A DNA stretch of 64,000 nt, from NCBI GenBank assembly GCA_964537685.1, contig CAZICM010000007.1, forward strand, positions 62,001 to 126,000, read 5' to 3'. The notes below the pieces were generated by a model. The model did not search any database, was not told the origin of the DNA, and saw only the letters and a program-made list of their open reading frames with translations. Shown piece after piece: positions 28,279 through 39,300 of this stretch. How positions within the stretch are numbered: the first letter of the stretch is position 1; every line of letters begins with the position of its first letter. Source of the stretch: CAZICM01 sp964537685. GTDB lineage: Bacteria > Myxococcota_A > Polyangia > Polyangiales > Polyangiaceae. The translations under genes and the position numbers were made by a program.

Positions 28279-30288
28279 ATGCCGCTGTTTCAACAAGCTC
28301 CTTCCTCACCCGAGGAAATGGCTCAGCACAAACCGCTTGAGCTCTCGCCCGAAGAGGTTCTGAAACTCGATGAGCGGCAGTGGTACGAGCAAGCCTACCG
28401 GGGCGACGGAACGCCTCAGCTCACCGTACGCGCGGTGCTGATGGGCGCGGTTCTTGGTTTCTTTCTCGCCTTCACCAACTTGTACATCGGCCTTAAGGCG
28501 GGCTGGCATCTTGGCGTCGCGATCACCGCATGCATTCTTTCGTTTGCGGTGTGGAGTTTCTTCGTGCGCCTGGGCGTCGCGCGCACGCCGATGACCATTC
28601 TCGAAAACAACTGCATGCAATCCACGGCATCGGCCGCGGGCTATGCGACGGGCGGCACGATGGTGTCGGCGATTCCGGCGCTTCTCATGCTTTCCGCGAC
28701 GACAGACAAACCGGGCGGCACGCATTTGCCTTGGTACGTGCTGGCTTTGTGGACGTTTTTCCTCGCGATTCTGGGCACGGTTCTCGCCATTCCCATGAAG
28801 CGCAACATGATCAACCAGGAGAAGCTTCGCTTTCCGTCGGGAACGGCCGCGGCCGTAACGCTGCAAAGCCTGTACAGCAAAGGCGGCGAAGCGATGGCCA
28901 AGGCGAAGGCCCTGCTCTATGCCGCGCTCATCAGCGGAATCATTCCTCTGGTGAAGGATCTCAATGCGGTAAAAACGGTCGATCCTGCCACCGGAGCAAT
29001 TACGCGCGCCGCCCTGCTCCCGGGCGCTCTCAATATCTTCGATTGGCTTCCCGGCGTGGCAGGCGGAGGAAAAGTTCATCCCCTGTCGGCTTGGAATATC
29101 AAATTGGATTACAGCCCCGCACTCATCGCCGCCGGCGCGCTGGTGGGCCTCCGCGTAACCATTTCGATGCTAGTGGGAGGATTATTTTTAATATTGGTTC
29201 TGGGCCCCATCGGCATGGAATGGCTTTGGACAAATCCGGCTGGAAAAGAAGTCGCCGCCGTTACATCGCCCGGAAAAGCCTGGCGTGAAATTGGCCTATG
29301 GGCAGGCGCACCTATTTTGGTTGCATCGGGACTTCTATCCTTTGCAATGCAATGGCGTACAATTGCCCGCGCATTCCAAGGATTTGCAAAAAACAAAAAT
29401 GCATCAAAATCCGAAGGTGATGGTTCTATCGAAGACCGAATTGACCGAACTGAAGTTCCAAGCTCTTGGTTTTTAAGCGGCACGGCATTGGCCACCATCG
29501 GCGTCGTGATGATCGCCTGGCGCTATTTTGAAATTCCTCCGCATTTTGGTGTGCTTGCTGTGCTGGTCACCTTTGCCCTGGCCCTCGTTGCATGCCGCGC
29601 GACCGGTGAAAGCGATGTCACTCCGACAGGCGCTATGGGCAAAATTATGCAATTGATCTACGGCGTGCTGATACCCCAAAATGCAACGGCCAATTTAATG
29701 ACGGCCGGAATTACGGCGGGCGCCGCATCGGCCAGCGCCGATTTATTGAACGACTTAAAATCCGGCTATTTGCTCGGCGCCAATCCAAGGCGGCAATTCT
29801 TTGCCCAATTCATGGGCGTACTCCCGGGCACCATCGCAACGGTTATCGGATTTTATATTTTGGTCCCCGATGCCTCGGCGCTCACAGGCGCCAATGCCGC
29901 ATTTCCAGCACCCGCCGCCCAGCAATGGAAAGCCGTCGCCCAAGTCTTTCAACTGGGCATTGGCAATCTTCATCCAATGGCCCAGAAATGCATTCTGTGG
30001 GGTGCCGTGTTCAGCGTCGCCATGACGCTGATTGAAAAAGCGCTCTCCGGTGAAAAAACCAAAAAATACAAAGCCTACCTGCCCTCGGCTACGGGCATTG
30101 GGCTTGGAATGATTCTTCCTTTTTACAACCCGATTCAGATGTTTCTCGGCGCCGCGATTGCAGCCATCGTATCGGCGCGCAAAGGCAAAGGCGAGGCGTT
30201 GGTCGTTCCCGTCGCATCTGGAATTATTGCGGGCGAAAGCTTAATCGGCGTCATCGTCGCCATTCTCAATAACTTCGTCCTGAAGTAA
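28279..30288 (+). CDS. OPT-family oligopeptide transporter
   Basis: A 669-residue polytopic inner-membrane protein of the OPT family, which imports oligopeptides or metal-peptide conjugates. Typical are the first helix region (GFFLAFTNLYIGLKAGW), the RTPMTILENNCMQSTASAAGY segment, SGTAAAVTLQSLYS, the NLMTAGITAGAASASADLLNDLKSGYLLGA block with the family's DLKTGYL-like motif, and IAGESLIGV at the C-terminus. About 13-16 membrane helices are expected. Codon choice changes visibly near 29,100: the first part favours C/G in third positions, the second part A/T. The gene is followed 61 bases later by the kinase/ATPase gene on the same strand. Confidence 0.9.
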   Translation: MPLFQQAPSSPEEMAQHKPLELSPEEVLKLDERQWYEQAYRGDGTPQLTVRAVLMGAVLGFFLAFTNLYIGLKAGWHLGVAITACILSFAVWSFFVRLGVARTPMTILENNCMQSTASAAGYATGGTMVSAIPALLMLSATTDKPGGTHLPWYVLALWTFFLAILGTVLAIPMKRNMINQEKLRFPSGTAAAVTLQSLYSKGGEAMAKAKALLYAALISGIIPLVKDLNAVKTVDPATGAITRAALLPGALNIFDWLPGVAGGGKVHPLSAWNIKLDYSPALIAAGALVGLRVTISMLVGGLFLILVLGPIGMEWLWTNPAGKEVAAVTSPGKAWREIGLWAGAPILVASGLLSFAMQWRTIARAFQGFAKNKNASKSEGDGSIEDRIDRTEVPSSWFLSGTALATIGVVMIAWRYFEIPPHFGVLAVLVTFALALVACRATGESDVTPTGAMGKIMQLIYGVLIPQNATANLMTAGITAGAASASADLLNDLKSGYLLGANPRRQFFAQFMGVLPGTIATVIGFYILVPDASALTGANAAFPAPAAQQWKAVAQVFQLGIGNLHPMAQKCILWGAVFSVAMTLIEKALSGEKTKKYKAYLPSATGIGLGMILPFYNPIQMFLGAAIAAIVSARKGKGEALVVPVASGIIAGESLIGVIVAILNNFVLK

Positions 30289-30349
30289 GCCGTACCTAAA
30301 GCCCGCTTCGCTTCCTCTTAAAAAAGCGCGCTCCTCTCTCGTTTCGGAT

Positions 30350-33300
30350 ATGGCCGTGCTCCATCCCGGTGATCGTCTTGGCTCGTTCATCATCGAAGAA
30401 CCCCTTGGACAAGGCGGGATGGGAATGGTGTATGCCGCGGTCGATGAGCGGCTTGGGCGGCGCGTCGCCATCAAAGTGGTCGCCGCATCGCTGGCAGGAC
30501 CGGATGGCCGCAAAAGGCTAATCCGGGAGGCGCGCCTGATGGCCGCCCTTGAGCATCCGGGCATCGTGCCGATCTACGAGCTCGGTGAACATGGCGAAGA
30601 CGTTTACATCGTCATGGAGCTTGTGCGCGGGCGCAGCCTATCAGGACTGCTCGCGGAGCTTGGGCCTGCTCCAGGCGGCGCCGTTGCATCGATGGGCGCA
30701 GGCATTGCAGCAGCGGCCAGCGCAGCCCACGAAGCAGGCATCTTGCACCGCGATATCAAGCCGATGAACGTGATGCTGCGCCGCGACGGCGTTGTAAAGG
30801 TGCTGGATTTCGGCATCGCAAAACCGGCCGAGGCAGAACAGTTAACCGCTCTGACCAGGCCCGGCTCTGTCGCTGGAACGCCAACATATCTCGCGCCTGA
30901 ACTTCTTCATGGAGCAGCGGCTTCGGTGCTCAGCGATATCTGGTCGCTCGGCGTGACGCTCGCCGAAATGGCCGCGGGCGCACTGCCGTTTAAGGCCGGT
31001 TCACTGGTGGAGCTGGTGATTTCCGTGACCTCCCTTCCCCCGGACATGCAGGGCATCTCTTCCGAGCCTCTGCGGCAGATCATCGAGAAGACACTTCAAA
31101 AACGTCCCGAGGAGAGACCGCAGAGCATGAACGAGCTGATGCTTCTGCTCGAGCCGCTCGCAGACACAGCCCTTCTTCGGCAATGGGCTGAACCTGGCCT
31201 GCCTTTTGATCGTCCCGTGGGCTCAAAGAAGACGCTCACGGCGGATCTGCCCAAGCCACCGAGTGCTTCGGCTCAATCTTTTCAAGTTACACCCCATCGA
31301 GTTTCTTTGCAAATCGATAAAAATATTCATTCGGCGCATCCATCTACATCTGAAAGCGATATTTTTGGCCGGACAATGGCATCGGAGCCACCACCGCCAC
31401 CTCCATCGGATTCCAATACATCGAATACGTTAGACCAACGGCTAGGCAGTAGCCCCTACGGAGCACTGGCCGATGAAATCGCTCAGCGCCTGTCGAACGT
31501 GCTCCGGGGCGAGGCATTGCCCAAAACGGATTCGCCGCCGAGTGAAACCGGACCCCGGGGCGCGGATACGCCGGCCGAGCGGACGGACAAAACGGGTCTC
31601 GCCCGTGTCACGACAACCACACGCGCAAGCAGCAGACAGCTCAACGAAGATGTGCTCGATGACCTGGCGAACCGGCTCACCACACTGCCGGAACCCATTG
31701 CCCTCTTGCTAACCAACATTGAAGTCGCCCGCGCCGACGGCGATGCCACGGGTATCCGAAAACGCCTATTTGAGCTGGGCGTGGGTGTTGTCCGCTATGC
31801 CGTTTCAGCCGGCCTTGCGGTTCTGTTCAAGCGGCTTCGCACCAAGAACATGAGATCGCCGGCTGGGCTCGGCGGCTCGCTGCGCAAGGCATTCCGCTTA
31901 TCGGATGGACAATGGGCGGAATTGGGCCGCTCGGTCGCGTCAGAACTTCGGAGCGCCGAGCCGAGTATGCAAAGGGCGCTTCGCTTTCTCTCCGAAAAAG
32001 CCCTCGCGGATCTCATCAATTCACGCAACTTGTTTATCCACGGAGGAGCGCAGGGCGACGATGCGCCTGAACGCACGGCGGCCGTACTCGACAGCGCGGA
32101 AGAGCTGCTCCGCTTTGAGCTTCGCTTCATCACGTCGCTCGATCCGGGCGGCTACGAGCTAAGGCGCGGAACGCCGATCCGCGCGGGCGTGTGGCGCAAA
32201 ACCAGAGGAGCGCTTCCCGATGGCGCTCAAGTGTCCGAAGCCTATTTGATGCTCAAAGATGAAGGCATCCAAGTAACACCTTGGCTTCCCTATGTAGATG
32301 GGCGCCTGCTTTTGGTGGATTCGCCTCACGCGGCGGGCAAGCCATGGCGCTCGATGGATCCCGAGAGCGGCGAACACCGCGAATACCAAGCGCTCGATCG
32401 AATGCTCAAAGATTTCTTAGAGCCGGATGCAAGCGCGCCCGTACCGCTTTCGGATCGGCCTCCGCTCGTCGGCCGCAACCCCGTAATCAACACGCTGAAG
32501 CGAGCCTGCGAAGACGCGAGCCGCGGCTCGATGCGCGTCGTCGTACTCACAGGCCCCTTTGGCATAGGGCGAAGCTACATGGCGCAGACGGTCGCTGCAT
32601 CCGCGGCGGGCCTCGGCTTTTCCAATGTGCTCAGCGCCACATGTTCGCCCGAGCGGCGGAGCATGCTGAGACCCTTTCTCCGCGCGCTGGAAGCGGTTCA
32701 AGACGCATCGGCAAAGCCGAGCACGGTGCGTTCAACACAGATCCGCGACAACGCACTCCTTGGCGCGGCTTCGCCCAAAACCATTGCGCAGGACGCCTCA
32801 ACCACCGAACTCAAGCCCTTTGAGCGCTTATTTGAAGCCGTAACGCGCGCCATCAACGGCGATGTACTGGCCCGGCGCGAAGGTATTGAGCGAGCCCTCG
32901 AGGGCATCGAAGAAACCTTAATCGACACCAGCATGGAGGCTCCCATTTTGCTGGTCGTCGACGATGCGCAGTGGGCCGACGATCAAACGCTTTCGCTGCT
33001 CCGGCTCTTGACTGAACGGGCGGCGCGGGGCGGGCGCGGAAATCTCCTGTTGCTGATCACCGTGCGCGATGAGCCATCGCAACGGCCCGCACTGCGCAAA
33101 CTCTTAGGTCAAATCGCGCGGGAAGCGGGCCATTCCATTATTCGCGCCGCGCTGCCTCCGCTTGAATCACAGGACGCCGCAAAAGTCGTCCGGGGCGTAG
33201 GACCGATCGAACCCGATGTGGAACGCGTGCTCGTTGAAGGCGCGGCGGGCGTGCCCTTTTTCCTGGTGCAGCCACTTCTCGTCTGGAGCGAAAGCGGCCT

Positions 33301-35008
33301 GCTCACCTGGAAAGAAAAAGTGTGGACGGCTTCCAACAAAGAGCTGCTTCGCACAGCGGTGCCCGGCGTGGGAGATCTCATCAAGGCGCGGCTTGATTCA
33401 TTTTTCGATCCGGGAAGCGATGCCGAACGCGCGGCGCAGCAAGCCCTAGCCTGCGTTGCCCTTTACGGAGGCGGGCTCCCCCTCGCCATCGCCATCAGCG
33501 CGATGAACGCGGTGGGGACGGCCGAGACAGCATCGGAACACGCGCTGGAAGCCCTTGTTGAAGCGTCGATTCTCCGCACATGCGGTGAACGGCAAGAGCT
33601 CCGTTTTGGCCAAGCCATTGTGCAACAAGCGCTTCTTGGCGAGCTTCGGGCCAAACCTTGGTTTAGGCGGGTGCAGCGAGCTCTTCTGGACACGCTCGCC
33701 AACGCACCGGACGCCGAGAACGACGCGCTGTTTTTGGCTTCGGGTTTTGAATCCCTGGGCGCATTCAGCGAGGGCGCGCATTGGCTAAGGAAAGCGGCGA
33801 GCCATGGTTTTCGCACAGGAGCCTTCGATGACGCCCTCGAGTGCAGCGAACGCCTGCTTAAGATCGCGAAGACTCCATTCGATCGGCAGAGGGCGGAACT
33901 CTCCTTGGCGGAAGCGCTCTTTCGGCTGGGCCGGGCACCTGAAGCAAAAACGCGAATAGACAGCCTGCTCCTATCGATCAACCGAAGCTCGGAGGCGGGC
34001 ATTGAAGCTCGCATTCTCTCATTATTGATTGCCCATTCGATGGGCGATATGCCTCAAGAAACGAAATCCGGATGGCTTGCGGAGGCCGATTCTTGCGGAA
34101 ATCCAAAGCTTTCCATTGAAGCGCGCCTGGCTTTGGCCACATGCCTGCGCGGTAATCAAGCGATTGAACTGATTGACGATGGTATTGGATATCTGGAGCA
34201 ACTCGATGAAAATGACGTAGGCGACTTGCGTTATCGCGCGCTCGCGCTCCGATTTGAGATTCTCTGGGAAAGCAAAAGCTCCACCCCCGAGTGCCAAAAG
34301 GCCGCGCGTCTAGCGGCAGACGCGGCCCGCTCGCTGGGCTCTGAATGGGCGGAACTCGATATGAACTTAAATTTTGCGGCGCTTGAAAGCGATTCTGGGA
34401 ACGCGGAGAACGCCATATCCCTTCTTGAATGCGTCGCTCAGAAAGCTCAAGAACGTCATTTTGGCAGCCTCGCGCGCCTGGCGTTAAGCAATCTGGCCGC
34501 AATCAAACTCCGGGCCGGGCGATTTGCCGAGGCGGCGCTGGCCGCCCAATCCGCCGCTCATGCCGCACGGCAAGCCGGCAGTACAGGCATGCTTGGCGTC
34601 GCCCAATCCGTTCGTGCCGGCGCTTTATTCCAGTTGTCGGATTTTGAAGAGGCATTTTCATCGATTGAGGAAGCAATCAAAATAAAACTTTCGGCGGGCG
34701 ATGCCAATGTGAGCATCGCATTGCTAAGGCGCGCGGAAATTCACGCCGCTCTAGGACGTATTCAGGAGGCAGTGGCTGACGCGGAGGAGTCTGAGAAAAC
34801 CGCCCTTGCTGCGGGAAATATCGAACAAGCCCAGCGAGCAAGGCTTTGGCATTCGGTTTTCGCTGCAAAACACAACGCCCCAAATGCCCTGGAGCGCTTG
34901 AAAGCGGTGCTTCAAAACTACGATCAGAAAGTGTCGCAAACCGTTTGGATCAATAATCTTCTCGCGGAGGGAAGAGCCTTGCTAGCGAGGGAAACTAATA
35001 CTCCATAA
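30350..35008 (+). CDS. Ser/Thr kinase, HEPN-like, STAND-type ATPase and TPR fusion
   Basis: A 1,552-residue signalling protein. Kinase domain (about 9-270): Gly loop GQGGMG at 20-25, K42 in VAIKVV, HRDIKPMN at 133-140, DFG at 153-155. A Ser/Pro-rich linker (about 295-430) precedes a helical module (about 440-610) with RNLFIH at 559-564, the RNxxxH pattern of HEPN domains. Then comes an ATPase (about 715-1000) with Walker A GPFGIGRS at 735-742, where Arg replaces the usual Lys, and Walker B LLVVDDAQW near 865. The C-terminus (about 1100-1540) is TPR-like. Kinase-ATPase-TPR fusions are common in myxobacteria; the HEPN-like part is my inference. Its 3' end overlaps the DUF4384 gene by 14 bases. 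Confidence 0.85.
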   Translation: MAVLHPGDRLGSFIIEEPLGQGGMGMVYAAVDERLGRRVAIKVVAASLAGPDGRKRLIREARLMAALEHPGIVPIYELGEHGEDVYIVMELVRGRSLSGLLAELGPAPGGAVASMGAGIAAAASAAHEAGILHRDIKPMNVMLRRDGVVKVLDFGIAKPAEAEQLTALTRPGSVAGTPTYLAPELLHGAAASVLSDIWSLGVTLAEMAAGALPFKAGSLVELVISVTSLPPDMQGISSEPLRQIIEKTLQKRPEERPQSMNELMLLLEPLADTALLRQWAEPGLPFDRPVGSKKTLTADLPKPPSASAQSFQVTPHRVSLQIDKNIHSAHPSTSESDIFGRTMASEPPPPPPSDSNTSNTLDQRLGSSPYGALADEIAQRLSNVLRGEALPKTDSPPSETGPRGADTPAERTDKTGLARVTTTTRASSRQLNEDVLDDLANRLTTLPEPIALLLTNIEVARADGDATGIRKRLFELGVGVVRYAVSAGLAVLFKRLRTKNMRSPAGLGGSLRKAFRLSDGQWAELGRSVASELRSAEPSMQRALRFLSEKALADLINSRNLFIHGGAQGDDAPERTAAVLDSAEELLRFELRFITSLDPGGYELRRGTPIRAGVWRKTRGALPDGAQVSEAYLMLKDEGIQVTPWLPYVDGRLLLVDSPHAAGKPWRSMDPESGEHREYQALDRMLKDFLEPDASAPVPLSDRPPLVGRNPVINTLKRACEDASRGSMRVVVLTGPFGIGRSYMAQTVAASAAGLGFSNVLSATCSPERRSMLRPFLRALEAVQDASAKPSTVRSTQIRDNALLGAASPKTIAQDASTTELKPFERLFEAVTRAINGDVLARREGIERALEGIEETLIDTSMEAPILLVVDDAQWADDQTLSLLRLLTERAARGGRGNLLLLITVRDEPSQRPALRKLLGQIAREAGHSIIRAALPPLESQDAAKVVRGVGPIEPDVERVLVEGAAGVPFFLVQPLLVWSESGLLTWKEKVWTASNKELLRTAVPGVGDLIKARLDSFFDPGSDAERAAQQALACVALYGGGLPLAIAISAMNAVGTAETASEHALEALVEASILRTCGERQELRFGQAIVQQALLGELRAKPWFRRVQRALLDTLANAPDAENDALFLASGFESLGAFSEGAHWLRKAASHGFRTGAFDDALECSERLLKIAKTPFDRQRAELSLAEALFRLGRAPEAKTRIDSLLLSINRSSEAGIEARILSLLIAHSMGDMPQETKSGWLAEADSCGNPKLSIEARLALATCLRGNQAIELIDDGIGYLEQLDENDVGDLRYRALALRFEILWESKSSTPECQKAARLAADAARSLGSEWAELDMNLNFAALESDSGNAENAISLLECVAQKAQERHFGSLARLALSNLAAIKLRAGRFAEAALAAQSAAHAARQAGSTGMLGVAQSVRAGALFQLSDFEEAFSSIEEAIKIKLSAGDANVSIALLRRAEIHAALGRIQEAVADAEESEKTALAAGNIEQAQRARLWHSVFAAKHNAPNALERLKAVLQNYDQKVSQTVWINNLLAEGRALLARETNTP

Positions 35009-36257
35009 TCACTCCCCTGCTTCGAATCCCCTTCTTCTCATTCTCGGCAATCTTTTTAATCTCATCCGGATAAGCCGCCTCCGTGACATGCTTAAATGGA
35101 AACACCTTTACAATTAAATTGTCGCCGGGCTCCGAACGAACCTCTAACATCGATACCGAACGTATTTTTATCGCATTGTCAACCGGCACCGACGCCGCCC
35201 CGGGCGCCAGCACCAATCCCCGCGATCGCGTGCATTCTGGCCCTTCGGTAGACGCGGCAGGCGCAGGCGATTTCTCGTCCAGCAATACCCCTCCGCGCAC
35301 AAATTCAAGCGCTCTGGTTTGACATCCAGCCGGTGTTTGACCCGGCTTCACCGTGACCAGCGATTTAAGCAATGAATCCTGGGCCACTTGCGTCACAGCC
35401 CCGTCTTTTACCTTCTTCAGCGCCCCATCCAGCGAATCAATAGGCTTTAATGACGCGACAATATAAACATTCTCCATCCCCAAATCTTTTTCATTCACTC
35501 GAAATCGATCCCCACCCGATGGTATTTGTGCCCAGGTGCCCGGCAAGAGCGGATTCTGTGTGCCTATGCGGCTGTCGGGAAATAAAACTGAAACCTCATC
35601 GGTGGGCGTCCGCTGAAAAATATATAAATACGCTTCCTTGGAGACTTCCACACCAAAATAAACCATCGCATTGGTCGGCACCACTGATCCAGGCTCCACA
35701 TCGATCGAATTGCCCCCCGCAGACGCTGGCAATTGCGCCGCCATTGCCATTCTAAATGTCAGCTCCTCGATGCGTTTCTCCTCGGGCACGACCGCGCGAT
35801 ACATTTCATCCAAAGCCTGCTTGCGCTGCCCTACGCTTTGAGCATCTGTCATGCCTTGAACAAGCGCCGGCAATTTTTCAACCCGGCCCACAATGGCCGA
35901 CATTTTCTCGCGATATTGAGCTTCGTTAAGCTCGCACGCCAAATAGCTTTTACACAAAGCCTCTTCCTGCGCGCTCAATGCCGAAAGCTCTTCGTCAATG
36001 CGGCCAAAGGCTATTTTTTCTTGCGGCGTCGCATCGCTCTTGGATTTTAGCGCCTGGGTTTTTTGGGCCACCCCAGCCACCGCCGCGCAATGATCGACTT
36101 TATGCGTTTCGCCACCGCATTGAGCCTCTCCGCTCGGCGCAGCCCCCGATGACGCCGTTGACGCAGCGCCGCAGGCCGCAACGCCGGCAAAAACAAGCGC
36201 CGCGAAAAACCCAAACTTAACCCTGTCGCGTGAAAATATCGTGTCTGAATCAGCCAT
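34995..36257 (-). CDS. DUF4384-domain lipoprotein
   Basis: A 420-residue protein. The start is MADSDTIFSRDRV, then a hydrophobic stretch (FGFFAALVFAGVAAC) with lipobox VAAC. A helical, Glu/Ala-rich region (about 55-180) follows. From about residue 195 the sequence matches DUF4384: AYLYIFQRTPTDEVSVLFPDS, an IPSGGDRFRV strand and ENVYIVASLKPIDSL. DUF4384 often occurs in envelope proteins or attached to kinases and caspase-like enzymes, and a WD40/caspase lipoprotein gene diverges from here. Function unknown. Confidence 0.78.
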   Translation of the reverse strand: MADSDTIFSRDRVKFGFFAALVFAGVAACGAASTASSGAAPSGEAQCGGETHKVDHCAAVAGVAQKTQALKSKSDATPQEKIAFGRIDEELSALSAQEEALCKSYLACELNEAQYREKMSAIVGRVEKLPALVQGMTDAQSVGQRKQALDEMYRAVVPEEKRIEELTFRMAMAAQLPASAGGNSIDVEPGSVVPTNAMVYFGVEVSKEAYLYIFQRTPTDEVSVLFPDSRIGTQNPLLPGTWAQIPSGGDRFRVNEKDLGMENVYIVASLKPIDSLDGALKKVKDGAVTQVAQDSLLKSLVTVKPGQTPAGCQTRALEFVRGGVLLDEKSPAPAASTEGPECTRSRGLVLAPGAASVPVDNAIKIRSVSMLEVRSEPGDNLIVKVFPFKHVTEAAYPDEIKKIAENEKKGIRSRGVIMEY

Positions 36258-36263
36258 AAAATA

Positions 36264-36269
36264 AGTATA
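36264..36269 (-). promoter_or_regulatory. -10-like element close to the start of the DUF4384 gene
   Basis: On the minus strand TATACT (five of six matches to TATAAT) lies about 6 bases before the ATG at 36257, with a weak TTTAAT 17 bases upstream of it. If used, transcription would begin at or next to the start codon, giving a leaderless mRNA; no Shine-Dalgarno is visible here. Confidence 0.35.
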
Positions 36270-36361
36270 GTCCCATTCACTTCTTTATTAAAAGCAACTC
36301 ATTCGTTGCGTATTAGGAAAACGATCACGGCGCCGCGCTTTTGGTTATGCTCGCCGCATTC

Positions 36362-39300
36362 ATGAAGTACCGCGGCCTCAATGCATGTTTAATCCGTTGC
36401 GCGTTCCTTTGGCTTGGCTCGTGTGCCTCTGCCCCCGCCGAGCTCGGCTCATCGTCCGCGCATCAGCGCGCTCAAAACGCCACACCCCCCGTCGTCGACC
36501 TTCGCACCCCGCCCCCGTCTTGCCCCAATCCTCCGCCTCCCTCTTCCCGCACGGCGGAACAGCCTGTTTTTATCGTTCAGCAACACCATTCCAGACCCAT
36601 TTTGCGCGCGGCCCTCAGCGGAAACGGCCGCATCCTCGCCACGGCCGCATTCGACGGCACCGTGCGCATTTGGGATACCCAAACCGGGCTTTTATTGCGC
36701 CGCATTCTCACCGAAGGCAATTTCTCAAATATTTCAATCAGCAATTTAGGCAATACACTTGTATATTACGCGCCCGACGCCACGGCAGGCGGCCAAACGG
36801 TAATCGCGGCCGTCGATCTCGGCTCCAACGCACCTCCGCGCCCCTTCACCCAATATGGGGAATTCAAAGTATTTCCAGACGGCAAAACCGTCGCCGTTGG
36901 GCTTACCAATCTCAGCATCTACGACGTCAAAACCGGCGCTGTTCTCCGTGAGCTTCCTCTCGGATTGCAAAAAAACCACATCGTACTCTCCCTCGCCCTC
37001 GATCCAGAAGGAAAACGCATTGCCCTCTCCGCGCCGGGAGAAATTATTGTCATTGATGTTCAATCCTTTCAAATTTCAAGCCGATTTCCCCTGCCCGCCC
37101 TGTCCGGCCCGATGGATCACGCGAGAGAGCTTAGTTTCGCGGGCGATCAACTCATTGCCCGCAACACGGCCGGCATTATCCATATCATCAATCCCAAAGG
37201 TGGTACGCCCGCCACTCGCCTCGCCGGCACATTCTTAGCTCATGCTTCCGCCAACGATCGGATTTTTACCATCGATCAAAACAATAAACCGGCCGCCTGG
37301 GACGCCAAAACCGGAATATCTCTGCCTTTTTCAGCCGCCGATCCCCGCGCTGTTCACTTGATTGCCGCAAGCGCCGACGGCTCGACGCTCGCGCTGATCA
37401 CAGCCGATCAAGTAAATGGCAATGCCATAGCGCTCCAAGATGGCTTTAACATGAGCCATATCCGCACCATTGAAAGCCCGCCCGCCCACCTGCGCGCCCT
37501 CGCGCTTCATCCCAGCGGCACCCAATTCGCAACAGGCTCCCAAATCAATACAATGGCCCGCTGGAATCTGGCGAGCGGAGAACTGATGCAATTGGCGCCC
37601 TTCGGCGAATCATCGCCCATCGAATGCATCTCCTACGATGGCAACGGCAAACAAATAGCCTGGTCATTGCCCTCCTCCTATTTTGTTCGGGTCCGTGAAA
37701 ATAACCGGGGAAAAATGATTCGCCAATGGAGGCCGCATGGCGACCAATTCGTTCGTTTTTCAGGATTTCTTCCCAATAGCAGCGAATTGATTACGGTAGC
37801 CCAAGATGGCAGTGCCCTCGCGTGGAATCTCGGCGGCCCGCTTCCTCCCGTTCCCCCAAAACGTCCAATCCGGAATGCCGATATTGAAAAACCCGCCGGT
37901 GTAAGGCCGATTGGAAGCTTTGGAAAACCCGTTCGCAGGGGCGCAATGTCATCCGATGGAAAATTGATCGCATTGGATGACAATTCGGGATTGCTCGGCG
38001 TGCTCGAAGCGGACACGGGCAAGGTGCGCTGGACGGCTCAGGCCATTACCCACACAGCCTTCGATGCAAGCCGCTTTATCGCGTTTTCACCCGATAATCG
38101 CAAAGTGCTTCTCTCTGGTATCGATCTCCTTCCAAACGACCGGAAAATGCCCACCCTCACGCCGACACTCAGGGCATTTGACGCCGCAACAGGCGCGCTT
38201 TTGGCTACCGAAAAGCCTCAAACTACGGGTCCAATGGCCGGCCGTGGAAATACCATCGTATTGGGAGGCTACCGGCCTATTTTACTCGACGCTCAAACCC
38301 TTGCCCGCAAGGCTTCGATTGCGTCCATCGATCGCGAAGTCACGGCGGTGGCGGCGCATCCTACGCGCGATTTATTTCTCTTGAGCGGCGATGGCGGTTC
38401 CACCTGGATTGTCTCGGCCCAAAACGCCAAAGTCAATGCGATCATGGTGGCGGCCTCGGGCGGCGATTTTATGACATCCACACCTGAAGGCGCGTTTTTA
38501 TCGAGCTTGGACGGCGCCCGCAATGCGGCGTGGGCTTTTAATGGCCCTCTCGAAGGATTCGCATTTGAACAATTTGCGTCTCAATTCGATAAGCCTGATT
38601 ACGTACGCAAGCGTATTTTTGATATTGCCGGCGAAAGCGCCGAGCCTCTCGCCGAAGTCTCCCGCCCACCAAGGCTTGAATTTGAAAGCCTTCCCAGCGC
38701 CTCAACCACCGATGAAACGGCCACGCTCAAGGCGAAAGTCTCGTCGCCCAAGCGCGTCGAGCGGGTGCGCGCCTTTGTGAATGGAAGGCCCGCCGCCGAT
38801 CAATTGGTGTGCACCAACGACACCACAATCGAATTGAACGTTCCCCTTCAAGCCGGACGCAACCGGATTGGCCTCATAGCCTATGATGCCGCGGGATTCG
38901 CAAGCAATCCTATGTATACGGATGTTGTGACCACCTCGCCCAAACTTCAAAAACCCGATTTATGGATTATTTCGATCGGAGTTAGTGAATATCCCAATTT
39001 ATTGCCTGAACAGCAGCTCGATTTTGCCGACGACGACGCGGGCGCAATCGCCTCGCTGCTCTCCCAAAAGGCCGGTGAAAACCGCCCATTCAATGCGGTT
39101 CACCGCTCCGTGCTGCTCAATTCGCAAGTCACCGTGGACAGCGTAAAGGATGCCATTGCTAAATTATCGACAATGAAGCCCGATGATCTTGCCGTCCTGT
39201 TTTTTGCCGGCCATGGCCTGAGGCTGCCACAAGGCAATATGGTATTCCTGACCAGCCAAGCCAGCATGGAACCCCAGAGTGCACAATTGCATGGTATTGG

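Noticed and set aside
27404..28363. 319-codon plus-strand frame opposite the PAD lipoprotein
   Set aside because: Antisense to the Cys-rich repeats and of Arg/His-rich composition; no domain.
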